Source: an uncultured Oscillospiraceae bacterium (lineage in GTDB: Bacteria; Bacillota; Clostridia; Oscillospirales; Oscillospiraceae). Taken from it: a stretch of 30,986 nucleotides of DNA. The position numbers and the translations under genes were made by a program. Below are positions 22,867 through 30,549 of the stretch, piece after piece (positions within the stretch are counted from its first letter, which is position 1; every line of letters begins with the position of its first letter). The stretch spans positions 1 to 30,986 of the forward strand of contig CAKUEH010000028.1 in the NCBI GenBank assembly GCA_934646185.1, written 5' to 3'. The notes beneath the pieces are model-generated. The model ran no database searches. It was not told the DNA's origin and saw only the letters and a program-made list of their open reading frames with translations.

Positions 22867-25251
22867 ATGAATGAACAATATGAAAAATCACTGACAAAGC
22901 TGGAGCTGGACAAGGTTTTGTCCCTGCTCGCGGATCACGCCGCGTCGCAGGCGGCAAAGGATCGCTGCCTCGCCGTCCGCCCGAGTACGGATGCGGATGA
23001 GATCCGGCATCTTCTGGCCGAGACCAGCGCAGCCTGCGCCTGCATCACGGTCAAGGGTTCGCCGTCCTTCGGCGGTCTGTATGATGTCGGCGCTTCGCTC
23101 GACCGCGCCGACCGCGGCGGCTGCCTCAGCCCCGAAGAGCTGCTGCGCATCGCGGCTGTTTTAAAGTCCGCCCGCCAGACCAAGGCGTATTCCGAGGGCG
23201 AGGGGAGAAGCGCGCAGGAGCCGACCGTGCTGGATGTGTACTTCCAGCAGATCACCACGAATAAATATCTGGAGGAGCGCATCTTTACCTCCATCCTCTC
23301 CAAGGACGAGATCGCGGATGCGGCCAGCAGCGAGCTTGCCTCCATCCGCCGGAAGATCCGCCAGCAGAGCGCGAAGATCCGCGAATCGCTGCAAAAGATC
23401 ATCACCTCGCCGTCCTACGCGAAGATCCTGCAGGAGCCGATCGTGACTATTCGCTCCGACCGTTTCGTCGTTCCGGTCAAGGCCGAGTGCAAAAGTCAGC
23501 TTCCGGGCCTCGTACATGACGTGTCTTCCTCCGGCAGCACGTATTTCATCGAGCCCATGTCCGCCGTCAACGGCAACAACGAGCTGCGCGAGCTGTTCAT
23601 GGCCGAGCGCAAGGAGATCGAGCGCATTCTCGCCGAGCTCTCCGCCGAGGCTGCGGGCCACCGGGAGCAGATCAAGCTGGACTATGATGTGCTGCTGGAT
23701 CTGGAATGCATTTTCGCGCGGGCGCGTCTGTCCTTTGCCATGCGCGCCATCTGCCCGGAGGTGCGCACGGCCGGCCGGCTGGATCTCATCCGCGCCCGTC
23801 ATCCGCTCATCACTGGCAAGACCGTCGTGCCCATCTCCGTGCGCCTCGGCAGCGATTTTGACACGCTCATCATCACCGGCCCCAACACCGGCGGCAAGAC
23901 CGTCACGCTCAAGACCATCGGTCTTCTCACGCTCATGGCCGAGTGCGGCCTGCATATCCCCGCCGACGACGGCAGCGCGGTCAATGTCTACGAACAGGTT
24001 TTCGCCGACATCGGCGACGAACAGTCCATCGAGCAGTCGCTTTCCACGTTCTCGTCGCATACAAAGAATATTGTGGAGATCCTCAAGGTCTGCGACAAGG
24101 ACAGTCTCGTCCTGTTTGACGAGCTCTGCGCGGGAACCGACCCCGCCGAGGGCGCGGCGCTGGCCATTTCCATCATTGAATTCTGCCGCAAATGTGGCGC
24201 GGGCGTCGCCGCGACGACGCACTACGCCGAGCTCAAGCTCTACGCCATGCGAACGGCCGGCGTCATGAACGCCTCGTGCGAGTTCAATGTCGAGACCCTG
24301 CAGCCGACCTACCGGCTGCTCATCGGCGTGCCCGGCAAGTCCAACGCGTTTGCCATCTCCAAGCGCCTGGGGCTGGACGATGCCATTCTGGAGCAGGCCC
24401 GCAGCCTTGTCAGCCAGAACGACGTGAATTTTGAAGACGTCCTGACCCAGCTCGACCAGCAGCGGCAGGAGATGGAGAAAGCGAAGGAGGAAGCCGAGCG
24501 CCTGCGCCGCGAGACGGAAAAGCAGAAGGAAAAATCCGACGAATACTACGCGCAGATCAAGCAGGAAAAGGAAAAGGCCGCCCAGCAGGCGCGCAAGGAG
24601 GCCCAGTATATCATCGACGACGCCCGCCGTGCCGCCGACGCGGTCTATGAGGAGCTCAAGCAGCTGCGGAAGCAGGCGAAAAACGGCGCGTTCGTCCCCG
24701 GCTCCAACGAAAAGCAGGCGCAGCTGCGCCGCAGTCTCAACGAGGCCGAGAGCAGAATGCAGCCCCAGCGCGAGGAAAAGCAGCGCCCGGAGCCGACCCG
24801 CGCCATCCGCGTGGGCGATACGGTCGAGCTGCTGAAGCTCGGCACAAAGGCGAGTGTCCTCGCCATCAACAAGGACGGAAGCTATCAGCTGCGCGCCGGC
24901 ATCATGCAGATCATGGCAAAGCCGGATGAGGTGTATCTTCTCGAAAACGAGACGCAGAACGCGGCGAAAAAGGTCATCGCGGGCAAGGTGCGCGAGCTCA
25001 AGGCCGCGGCGCAGCCCGAGCTCGATATCCGCGGCATGGCCGTCGACGAGGCGCTGCCGGTGCTCGACAATTTCCTGGACGCGGCCTATATGGGCAATCT
25101 CCCGAACGCGCGCATCATCCACGGCAAGGGAACGGGCGTCCTGCGCTCTGCCGTGCAGGAGGAGCTGCGCCGCTGCAAATACGTCAAGTCCTTCCGCCTC
25201 GGCGTCTACGGTGAGGGCGAATCCGGCGTGACGATCGTCGAATTCAAATAA
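22867..25251 (+). CDS. mutS2: Endonuclease MutS2
   Basis: A 794-residue MutS2. Unlike MutS it acts against recombination intermediates and rescues collided ribosomes (the latter shown in Bacillus), rather than in mismatch repair. Order: N-terminal core and clamp (about 1-300), ATPase with Walker A TGPNTGGKTVTLK, Walker B SLVLFDELCAGTDPAEG, signature region and ATTHYAELK, a long charged coiled coil (about 515-640), then a KOW-like segment and the C-terminal Smr nuclease domain (about 715-794) with LDIRGMAVDEAL and IIHGKGTGVLR. Both Smr motifs (LDxRG and HGxGxG) are intact. A modest AGGAT ribosome site follows recO directly. Confidence 0.96.
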   Translation: MNEQYEKSLTKLELDKVLSLLADHAASQAAKDRCLAVRPSTDADEIRHLLAETSAACACITVKGSPSFGGLYDVGASLDRADRGGCLSPEELLRIAAVLKSARQTKAYSEGEGRSAQEPTVLDVYFQQITTNKYLEERIFTSILSKDEIADAASSELASIRRKIRQQSAKIRESLQKIITSPSYAKILQEPIVTIRSDRFVVPVKAECKSQLPGLVHDVSSSGSTYFIEPMSAVNGNNELRELFMAERKEIERILAELSAEAAGHREQIKLDYDVLLDLECIFARARLSFAMRAICPEVRTAGRLDLIRARHPLITGKTVVPISVRLGSDFDTLIITGPNTGGKTVTLKTIGLLTLMAECGLHIPADDGSAVNVYEQVFADIGDEQSIEQSLSTFSSHTKNIVEILKVCDKDSLVLFDELCAGTDPAEGAALAISIIEFCRKCGAGVAATTHYAELKLYAMRTAGVMNASCEFNVETLQPTYRLLIGVPGKSNAFAISKRLGLDDAILEQARSLVSQNDVNFEDVLTQLDQQRQEMEKAKEEAERLRRETEKQKEKSDEYYAQIKQEKEKAAQQARKEAQYIIDDARRAADAVYEELKQLRKQAKNGAFVPGSNEKQAQLRRSLNEAESRMQPQREEKQRPEPTRAIRVGDTVELLKLGTKASVLAINKDGSYQLRAGIMQIMAKPDEVYLLENETQNAAKKVIAGKVRELKAAAQPELDIRGMAVDEALPVLDNFLDAAYMGNLPNARIIHGKGTGVLRSAVQEELRRCKYVKSFRLGVYGEGESGVTIVEFK

Positions 25252-25297
25252 CTTCCGTCGTTTCCTGTCCGGAAATGGGAGCGCAATGAAATAGTGA

Positions 25298-25325
25298 TTG
25301 ACTTTTCAATGAAATTTGCTAAAAT
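25298..25325 (+). promoter_or_regulatory. Promoter of the HPr-like gene
   Basis: TTGACT at 25298-25303, 16-nt spacer, TAAAAT at 25320-25325 with extended TGC. The flanking DNA is markedly A/T-rich. Confidence 0.7.
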
Positions 25326-25379
25326 TAAAAGGTCGATAGCAATAAAAAACCCCGGCAAGATGTATAAGGAGTGTCGTCT

Positions 25380-25640
25380 ATGTACATGCAGCAATCCATC
25401 GTGAAGTGCGAATCCGGCCTTTACAACCGGCAGGCCACCTACTTCATCCAGAAGGCCAACGAATTCAAGTCCAGCATCTGGGTCGAGGTCGAGGACCGCA
25501 AGATCAACGCCAAGAGCCTACTCGGCGTTCTGTCCATGGGCATCACCAAGGGCACGCGTGTCAGCATCATTGCGGAAGGCCCCGATGAGGAAGAAGCAGT
25601 AAAAGCACTGACCGACATGCTCGTAAAAGAGGTCTTCTGA
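25380..25640 (+). CDS. HPr-family protein lacking the phosphocarrier histidine
   Basis: An 86-residue HPr-fold protein. Alignment by eye to HPr places SGLYNRQAT over the active-site GIHARPAT, so His15 is replaced by Tyr and the following Ala and Pro are also changed, leaving only Arg17. The regulatory site is kept: KSLLGVLSMGI matches KSIMGVMSLGI around Ser46, the target of HPr kinase. This is analogous to Bacillus Crh, which has Gln at position 15. It should therefore not carry PTS phosphate, but may be a CcpA co-regulator or an HPrK substrate. The start is the ATG at 25380, eight bases after AAGGAG; the in-frame GTG at 25371 overlaps that site. It stands alone with its own promoter. Confidence 0.88.
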   Translation: MYMQQSIVKCESGLYNRQATYFIQKANEFKSSIWVEVEDRKINAKSLLGVLSMGITKGTRVSIIAEGPDEEEAVKALTDMLVKEVF

Positions 25641-25665
25641 GGCATTTTTTACAACCGGCACTGAC

Positions 25666-25686
25666 AGGAGGGGCTTGCCCCCTCCT
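25666..25686 (+). other. Inverted repeat after the HPr-like gene
   Basis: AGGAGGGG (25666-25673) pairs with CCCCTCCT (25679-25686) without a T run. It is a stable hairpin in the 3' UTR, perhaps protecting the message or pausing polymerase before the terminator at 25717. Confidence 0.5.
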
Positions 25687-25716
25687 GATTCTGCCGCCTG
25701 ATCCACACACTTGCTG

Positions 25717-25740
25717 GCGCTGCGTCCGCAGCGCTTTTTT
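25717..25740 (+). terminator. Terminator of the HPr-like gene
   Basis: GCGCTGC pairs with GCAGCGC (25717-25734) and is followed by TTTTTT to 25740. It ends only 11 nt before the uvrC start codon. Confidence 0.85.
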
Positions 25741-25751
25741 CATGATACGGT

Positions 25752-27620
25752 ATGACGTTTGAAGAATTAAAGGACAAAGCGCTCTCGCTCCCATACGAGC
25801 CCGGCGTCTACATCATGCAGGATAAGACCGGCACGGTCATCTATGTCGGCAAGGCCAAAAAGCTCAAAAACCGCGTCAGCCAGTATTTTCAGGATACGGC
25901 GGCGCACACGCCGAAGACGCGCAAAATGGTGTCGCAGATCGATCATTTTGATACCATCGTCGCGCGCTCGGAATTTGAAGCGCTGGTGCTCGAATGCTCG
26001 CTCATCAAGCGGCACATGCCGAAGTACAATATTCTCCTGAAGGACGACAAGGGCTACCCCTATCTGCGTGTCGATCTGACGCAGGACTATCCGGTCATGC
26101 AGATGGTCAGCAAAACGGCGGGGGATAAGGCCAGCTACTTCGGCCCCTTCGGCGGCCGCTCCGTCACGCAGCACGTGATCGACACGCTCCGCCTGACGCT
26201 GAAGCTGCCCGGCTGCTCCAAGCAGTTCCCGCGCGACCTTGGCAAGGATCGTCCGTGCCTCAACTTCCACATGAACAACTGCGACGGCTGGTGCCAGCTC
26301 TCGCGCAGCCAGAAGGATTATCACGCCCGCATGGAGCAGGCTGTGCTGATCCTGCAGGGCAATTATAAAAAGGTCGCGGACGAGCTGCGCGCGCAGATGG
26401 AGGCCGCGGCTGATAAGCTGCAGTTTGAGCTTGCCGCGTCATTGCGCGACCGGCTGCGCGCGGTTGAATCCCTCGGCGAAAAGCAGCTCGTGACGGCCGG
26501 GACGATGGCCAATACAGACGTGATCGGCTATTACCAGAATGAGGCGCGGGCCTGCTTTGCTGTCCTGCATTATGTAAACGGAAGCCTGCTCGATAAGGAA
26601 TACGAGATCCTTTCCCCGGCAGACGACCCGCAGGAGGCTGTCTCCGCTCTCGTCAAGCAGTTTTATCTCTCGCGCGGCGCGGCGCCCAAGATCATTCTCA
26701 CGCCCTTCGAGCTGGAAGACGCGGAGCTGTTCTCCGCGCTTTTGCAGCAGGAGCTGAATAAAAAGGTGCTCATCCGCATGCCGCAGCGCGGCGATAATGT
26801 GCGGCTGGTCGAGCTTGCGCACAAAAACGCGCGCGAGGAAGCCGAGCGCATCACGACCAAGGCCGAGCGGCGCACCGGGACCCTCGGCGCGCTGGCCGAT
26901 ATGCTCCATCTGCCGGACATCCCGCACCGGATGGAATCCTATGATATCTCCAATCTGGCCGGAACGGATATCGTCGCGTCCATGGTCGTTTTTCAGGACG
27001 GCAGGCCACTCAAGTCTGCCTATAAGCGCTTCCGCGTCGAGGGCCTGAGCGACCAGGATGATTACGCCTCCATGCATCAGGTGCTCCTGCGCAGGCTCAC
27101 GCATTATGTCCAGCAGGACGCGGGCTTTTCTGAGCGTCCGGACGTGCTGCTGATCGACGGCGGCGTCGAGCATGCGAAGATCGCCGAGGACGTCCTGCGG
27201 ACGCTCGGACTGGATATCCCGACCTACGGCATGGTCAAGGACGACAAGCACCGCACAAGAGCGCTCATGACCGCCGCAGGCGACGAGATCGCCATCAGCG
27301 CCGTCCCGTCTGTCTTTGCCCTCATCGGCACGATCCAGGAGGAGACGCACCGCTTCGCCATCACATACCAACGCGCCCTCCGCTCGCGCCGCATGAAAAA
27401 ATCCGGTCTGGAGGATATCCCCGGCATCGGCGAAAAGCGGCGGCAGGCGCTGTTAAAGAAATTCCGCTCTGTCAAGGCCATTTCGCAGGCGGAACGCAGC
27501 CAGCTCGAGCAGGTGCTCCCGGCCTCTGCCGCGCTGGCCGTCTATCAGCATTTTCACCCGAAGGAAGGAGGGCAGGCGTCATGCGCGTCATCACAGGAAC
27601 CGCCAGAGGCGTCCCGCTGA
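25752..27620 (+). CDS. uvrC: Excinuclease ABC subunit C (UvrC)
   Basis: A 622-residue endonuclease that makes both incisions in UvrABC nucleotide excision repair. The N-terminal GIY-YIG domain reads PGVYIMQDKTGTVIYVGKAK; the UVR (UvrB-binding) helix is near residues 205-240 (AAADKLQFELAASLRDRLRA). The central RNase H-like nuclease has DISNLAGTD and LLIDGG-V-EHA, and the C-terminus a helix-hairpin-helix LEDIPGIGEKRRQALL. Length is usual. No ribosome site is visible and the preceding terminator ends 11 bases upstream, so the start is leader-poor; MTFEELKDKA fits the family start. Its last 40 bases overlap rsmD. Confidence 0.97.
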   Translation: MTFEELKDKALSLPYEPGVYIMQDKTGTVIYVGKAKKLKNRVSQYFQDTAAHTPKTRKMVSQIDHFDTIVARSEFEALVLECSLIKRHMPKYNILLKDDKGYPYLRVDLTQDYPVMQMVSKTAGDKASYFGPFGGRSVTQHVIDTLRLTLKLPGCSKQFPRDLGKDRPCLNFHMNNCDGWCQLSRSQKDYHARMEQAVLILQGNYKKVADELRAQMEAAADKLQFELAASLRDRLRAVESLGEKQLVTAGTMANTDVIGYYQNEARACFAVLHYVNGSLLDKEYEILSPADDPQEAVSALVKQFYLSRGAAPKIILTPFELEDAELFSALLQQELNKKVLIRMPQRGDNVRLVELAHKNAREEAERITTKAERRTGTLGALADMLHLPDIPHRMESYDISNLAGTDIVASMVVFQDGRPLKSAYKRFRVEGLSDQDDYASMHQVLLRRLTHYVQQDAGFSERPDVLLIDGGVEHAKIAEDVLRTLGLDIPTYGMVKDDKHRTRALMTAAGDEIAISAVPSVFALIGTIQEETHRFAITYQRALRSRRMKKSGLEDIPGIGEKRRQALLKKFRSVKAISQAERSQLEQVLPASAALAVYQHFHPKEGGQASCASSQEPPEASR

Positions 27621-28123
27621 AGGCCCCAAAAGGCATGGACACCCGTCCGACCATGGATCAGGTCAAGGAGGGCATTTTCTCCGCCATCCAGTTTGAGGTC
27701 GAAGGACGCCGCGCGCTCGATCTGTTCGCGGGCTCCGGCCAGCTCGGCATCGAGGCGCTCAGCCGCGGGGCCGCGCACTGCACGTTTGTCGACAAGGGCA
27801 GAGAGCCGATCGCGATCATCCGTGAGAACCTGAAAAAGACAAGGCTGGAAGATCGTGCCGAAGTTGTGCAGGCGGATTACAGTTCTTACCTGAAAACCTG
27901 CCGCACACAGTTCGATTTGATCCTTTTAGACCCGCCTTATGCGGAAATTTTCCTTGAAACTGCGCTAAAAATCATATCAGAAATTGACATTTTGACGAAC
28001 AGTGGTATAATAGTCTGTGAAAGACCCTATGAGAAGTCCCTTCCGGACGAAATTCCGGGTCTTGCGCGTTACCGCGATTACCGTTACGGCAAGGCCGCGG
28101 TGACCATCTTCCGCAGAGGATAG
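27581..28123 (+). CDS. rsmD: 16S rRNA (guanine(966)-N2)-methyltransferase RsmD
   Basis: A 180-residue SAM-dependent methyltransferase that modifies G966 of 16S rRNA in the small subunit. It has the family start MRVITGTARGVPLKAPKG, TRPTMDQVKEGIFSAI, SAM motif I ALDLFAGSGQLGIEALSRGA and catalytic motif IV LILLDPPY. Length is typical. It overlaps the end of uvrC by 40 nt in another frame and has a strong AAGGAGGG site within that overlap. coaD follows after 15 nt, the usual rsmD-coaD pairing of Firmicutes. Confidence 0.95.
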   Translation: MRVITGTARGVPLKAPKGMDTRPTMDQVKEGIFSAIQFEVEGRRALDLFAGSGQLGIEALSRGAAHCTFVDKGREPIAIIRENLKKTRLEDRAEVVQADYSSYLKTCRTQFDLILLDPPYAEIFLETALKIISEIDILTNSGIIVCERPYEKSLPDEIPGLARYRDYRYGKAAVTIFRRG

Positions 28124-28138
28124 CCGTCAGGAGGAGCT

Positions 28139-28624
28139 ATGAGAACAGCAATCTACCCCGGCAGCTTCGACCCTGTCACAAACGGCCATCTCAACATCAT
28201 CACCCGCGCGGCACGCAGCTTTGACCGGCTGATCGTCTGTGTGATGTATAACTGTGAAAAAAGTCCCATGTTCACGCCGGAAGAGCGCGCCGAGCTCATT
28301 CGCCGCGTGACCGCCGATATCCCGAATGTCGAGGTCATGCACTCGGACAAGCTGCTGGCCGACTTTGCGCGCGAACAGGGCAGCTCCATTATCATCAAGG
28401 GCCTGCGGGCCGTTTCTGATTTCGAGCGCGAATTCCAGATGGCGCTCATGAATCATAAACTCAATCCCGGACTTGATACCATGTTCCTGACTGCCGAGCA
28501 TCAGTTCATGTACCTGAGCTCCAGCGCCGTCAAGGAACTGGCACGGTATGACGCCGACGTGAGCGATTTTCTCCCGGCTGCGATCATCCCGGACTTCAAA
28601 GCTCGCATGATGGAGCAAATCTAA
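28139..28624 (+). CDS. coaD: Phosphopantetheine adenylyltransferase
   Basis: A 161-residue nucleotidyltransferase for the penultimate step of coenzyme A synthesis (4'-phosphopantetheine plus ATP to dephospho-CoA). It has the class signature YPGSFDPVTNGHLNII with the nucleotide-binding TNGH, KSPMFTPEERAEL, IIKGLRAVSDFEREFQMAL and the ISSS-like YLSSSAVKELARY. A GGAGGAG site precedes the ATG. It sits between rsmD and the coiled-coil gene, with 12 nt to the latter. Confidence 0.97.
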   Translation: MRTAIYPGSFDPVTNGHLNIITRAARSFDRLIVCVMYNCEKSPMFTPEERAELIRRVTADIPNVEVMHSDKLLADFAREQGSSIIIKGLRAVSDFEREFQMALMNHKLNPGLDTMFLTAEHQFMYLSSSAVKELARYDADVSDFLPAAIIPDFKARMMEQI

Positions 28625-28636
28625 GGAGGTATATTT

Positions 28637-29134
28637 ATGGCAAGCGGTATTGAAGAGATCCTGACGACGTTATACGAGATGGTACAGGATGCGTGGAGCC
28701 TCCCGCTCGGCGCGGACAAGTGCGTGCTCGAACGCGACAAGGTCCTCGATCTTCTCGATGAGATCAGCAACCAGCTTCCCGGTGAGCTCAAGCAGGCCAA
28801 GACGATCGTCGAGTCCCGCAACGAGGTCATTACCAACGCCAAGCGTGAGGCCGAAAACATTCTCAAGCAGGCCGAGCAGCGCGCCCGCCAGATGATCTCG
28901 CACGAAGAGGTCTATCTGCAGGCCCAGAAAGAGGCCGACGACCTGATGAAAAACGCGCAGGCCAAGATCAAAGAGCTGCGTCAGGTCACGAACGACTATG
29001 TCGACGACTCCATGAAGCGCACAGAGGACGCCATCGCGCAGGCCCTGAGCGAGATACGCGAGTCCCGCGGCAAATTCCGCGCGCTCGTCAATCCGCAGCA
29101 GGCCAAGCCCTCGCCCATCATCGAGGACGTGTAA
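28637..29134 (+). CDS. Conserved coiled-coil protein of unknown function
   Basis: A 165-residue, Lys/Glu/Ala/Gln-rich helical protein. Residues about 45-145 look like one long coiled coil (RNEVITNAKREAENILKQAE and so on), resembling the stalk of ATP synthase subunit b or DivIVA-like proteins, for which such ORFs are often mis-annotated. There is no membrane helix. The strong AAGGAGGT and the 12-nt gap to coaD place it in the uvrC-rsmD-coaD operon. A role in cell division or as a scaffold is possible but not shown. Confidence 0.8.
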   Translation: MASGIEEILTTLYEMVQDAWSLPLGADKCVLERDKVLDLLDEISNQLPGELKQAKTIVESRNEVITNAKREAENILKQAEQRARQMISHEEVYLQAQKEADDLMKNAQAKIKELRQVTNDYVDDSMKRTEDAIAQALSEIRESRGKFRALVNPQQAKPSPIIEDV

Positions 29135-29155
29135 GCGTCCGGTTCCCCATATCGT

Positions 29156-29354
29156 CACAAGCTGAGAAGAGGAGTAAGATCCGAAAACGCAGCCCCAGAG
29201 AAAAGGCGGTCGGTGCAAGCCTTTGCGCGTGCGGATCTTTGTCGCCTCCGAGCCGCCGGGCCGAAATCGCAGTAAGCCCCGCCGGGCCCTCCCGTTACAG
29301 AGGCACGAGTGCCCGCGCAAGCGGGAACGCAGGTGGTACCACGGAGACCTTCTT
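29156..29354 (+). promoter_or_regulatory. T-box leader, valine specific (GUC specifier)
   Basis: Stem I has AGTAA on the 5' side of the specifier loop, upper stem GATCCG/CGGATC, and 3' side TTT then GTC (29241-29243), one base before the lower stem partner CCTC. GUC is a valine codon. The distal AGAGAAAAGGC/GCCTTT region with GGTGCAAGCC is clear, and the T-box sequence with GCAGGTGGTACCACGG is at about 29329-29344. No promoter stands out, so transcription may also come from the operon upstream. The valine synthetase gene begins only at 30550. Confidence 0.9.
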
Positions 29355-29386
29355 CGCCCTGAGTTTTGAAACTCAGGGCGTTTTTT
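29355..29386 (+). terminator. T-box regulated terminator of the valS unit
   Basis: 29355-29366 pairs with 29369-29380 (about 11 pairs, 4-nt effective loop) and is followed by TTTTTT to 29386. Confidence 0.88.
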
Positions 29387-29406
29387 CTTGCATACGCAAA
29401 GTTTTG

Positions 29407-29431
29407 GTAGGGGCGGGGCTCTGCTCCGCCC
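29407..29431 (+). repeat. Single REP-like hairpin
   Basis: GTAG at 29407-29410 followed by an imperfect palindrome (GGGCGG ... CCGCCC, to 29431). Downstream sequence (TTTGCGGCGAA at 29460-29470) resembles the linker of the larger elements, so it may be a decayed unit. Confidence 0.55.
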
Positions 29432-29495
29432 GGCAGAAAACGCTGCGTTTGCGTAAAAATTTGCGGCGAAGTTGTATGCACTTACCCGCTTGGTT

Positions 29496-29661
29496 GTAAG
29501 GGCCGATGCCCATCTTCGGCGCTAAGAGCCGCGTAAAGCGCGGTTGCGCCTCCAAACCAGCCTGCGGGCATCGCATTGGCCCGCTGGGAAGCTGCGAATT
29601 CGCCGAAGATTTCCATAAAAACGACGCATCCTGCTGGGCGGACAGAGTCGTCCGCCCCTAC
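29496..29661 (-). repeat. REPIN-like element 2, inverted copy (locus II)
   Basis: The reverse complement closely follows 5419-5581: GTAG and an 8-bp palindrome at the 29661 end, the linker GGAAATCTTCGGCGAATTCG, the same internal hairpin segment, and a CTTAC end at 29496 in place of the CCTAC seen at locus I. Confidence 0.72.
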
Positions 29662-29688
29662 GGAATACGGGGGTATTGAAGGCTTGCC

Positions 29689-29790
29689 GTAGGGGCCGAC
29701 GACTCTGTCGGCCCAAAATGTCGCGAATTCGCCGAAGATTTCCGAAAAAACAGTGTACCCTGCCGGGCCGATGTGGGCATCGGCCCCTAC
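29689..29790 (-). repeat. REPIN-like element 1, inverted copy (locus II)
   Basis: The reverse complement follows 5288-5392: both ends read GTAG plus a palindrome inwards, with the same GGAAATCT linker. The order of elements 1 and 2 is also reversed, so the whole two-element block is inverted relative to locus I. Confidence 0.75.
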
Positions 29791-29864
29791 AAACGGCAAC
29801 CGGGTTTTGCTGCGCCCCGTGTAAATCCGCCGCCGATGACATTGAGAAAGAGAGGAACCGCCAT

Positions 29865-30521
29865 ATGCCGAGCGAATTTGTATTTGTCCCCACGCCCTAC
29901 AGCAGCGAGCTGCAGGACGAGCTCGCGAAAGCGCTGCGGGCGCGCACGGAGATCATTTCCCGAAAGAAAAATCCGAAGCTCTGGCGCATGACCGACGGTG
30001 TGAACCGCTTTGCGGAGGAACACAGAGCGGAGGATCCGGTGCTCAAGCGCCGGAAGATCGTGCAGACCGTTTTATCCGTGATATTGGCAGTCATGGGTGT
30101 TTTCCTGCTCGTGACCGGCCTGACGGAGCCGAGGGACACGACGCTGCTTGCAGCCGGCGTGATCGCGCTGGTCATCGCTGCCGCCCGATTCCTTCCAAGG
30201 CCGGACGCGAACATGACGCGGCAGTTCCAGAGATCCGCGTCGCTGCTGCTGAAGAGCCTCGGCGGGCTGGATCTGTCCGCAAAGCCGAAGATCCGCTTCA
30301 CAGACGAGGCCATGCAGATCAAGACAAACCAGAAATCCGCCGATTTCCCATATGAGAAGATGGAAACGCTGGTGGAAACGCCGCGGCTCTATTTGCTGAC
30401 ACACTCCGGCTCGGCGACCGTCCTGCAGAAGAAAGACCTGATCCTGGGCACGCCGGAGGAATTTCTGGATTTTTTCCGTGCCCACGCCAGCTGCCCCTGC
30501 GCAGAATTGACAGAAGAATAA
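29865..30521 (+). CDS. YcxB-like membrane protein
   Basis: A 218-residue protein with two adjacent membrane helices (about residues 68-85 and 94-110: LSVILAVMGVFLLVTGL, TLLAAGVIALVIAAARF) and a C-terminal YcxB-like domain of about 90 residues (IRFTDEAMQIKTNQKSADFPYEKMETLVET...LYLLTHSG), as in small bacterial proteins of unknown function. The frame is open to 29676 but that part is translated repeat; the ATG at 29865 has AGAGGA eight bases before it. valS starts 28 nt later, so both lie behind the valine T-box. Confidence 0.78.
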   Translation: MPSEFVFVPTPYSSELQDELAKALRARTEIISRKKNPKLWRMTDGVNRFAEEHRAEDPVLKRRKIVQTVLSVILAVMGVFLLVTGLTEPRDTTLLAAGVIALVIAAARFLPRPDANMTRQFQRSASLLLKSLGGLDLSAKPKIRFTDEAMQIKTNQKSADFPYEKMETLVETPRLYLLTHSGSATVLQKKDLILGTPEEFLDFFRAHASCPCAELTEE

Positions 30522-30549
30522 ACAATAAGTTTCAAATAGGAGAATCAAC

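Noticed and set aside
29676..29864. N-terminal extension of the YcxB-like frame
   Set aside because: Its Cys/Arg/Pro-rich sequence is translated REPIN-like repeat and there is a good ATG with a ribosome site at 29865.
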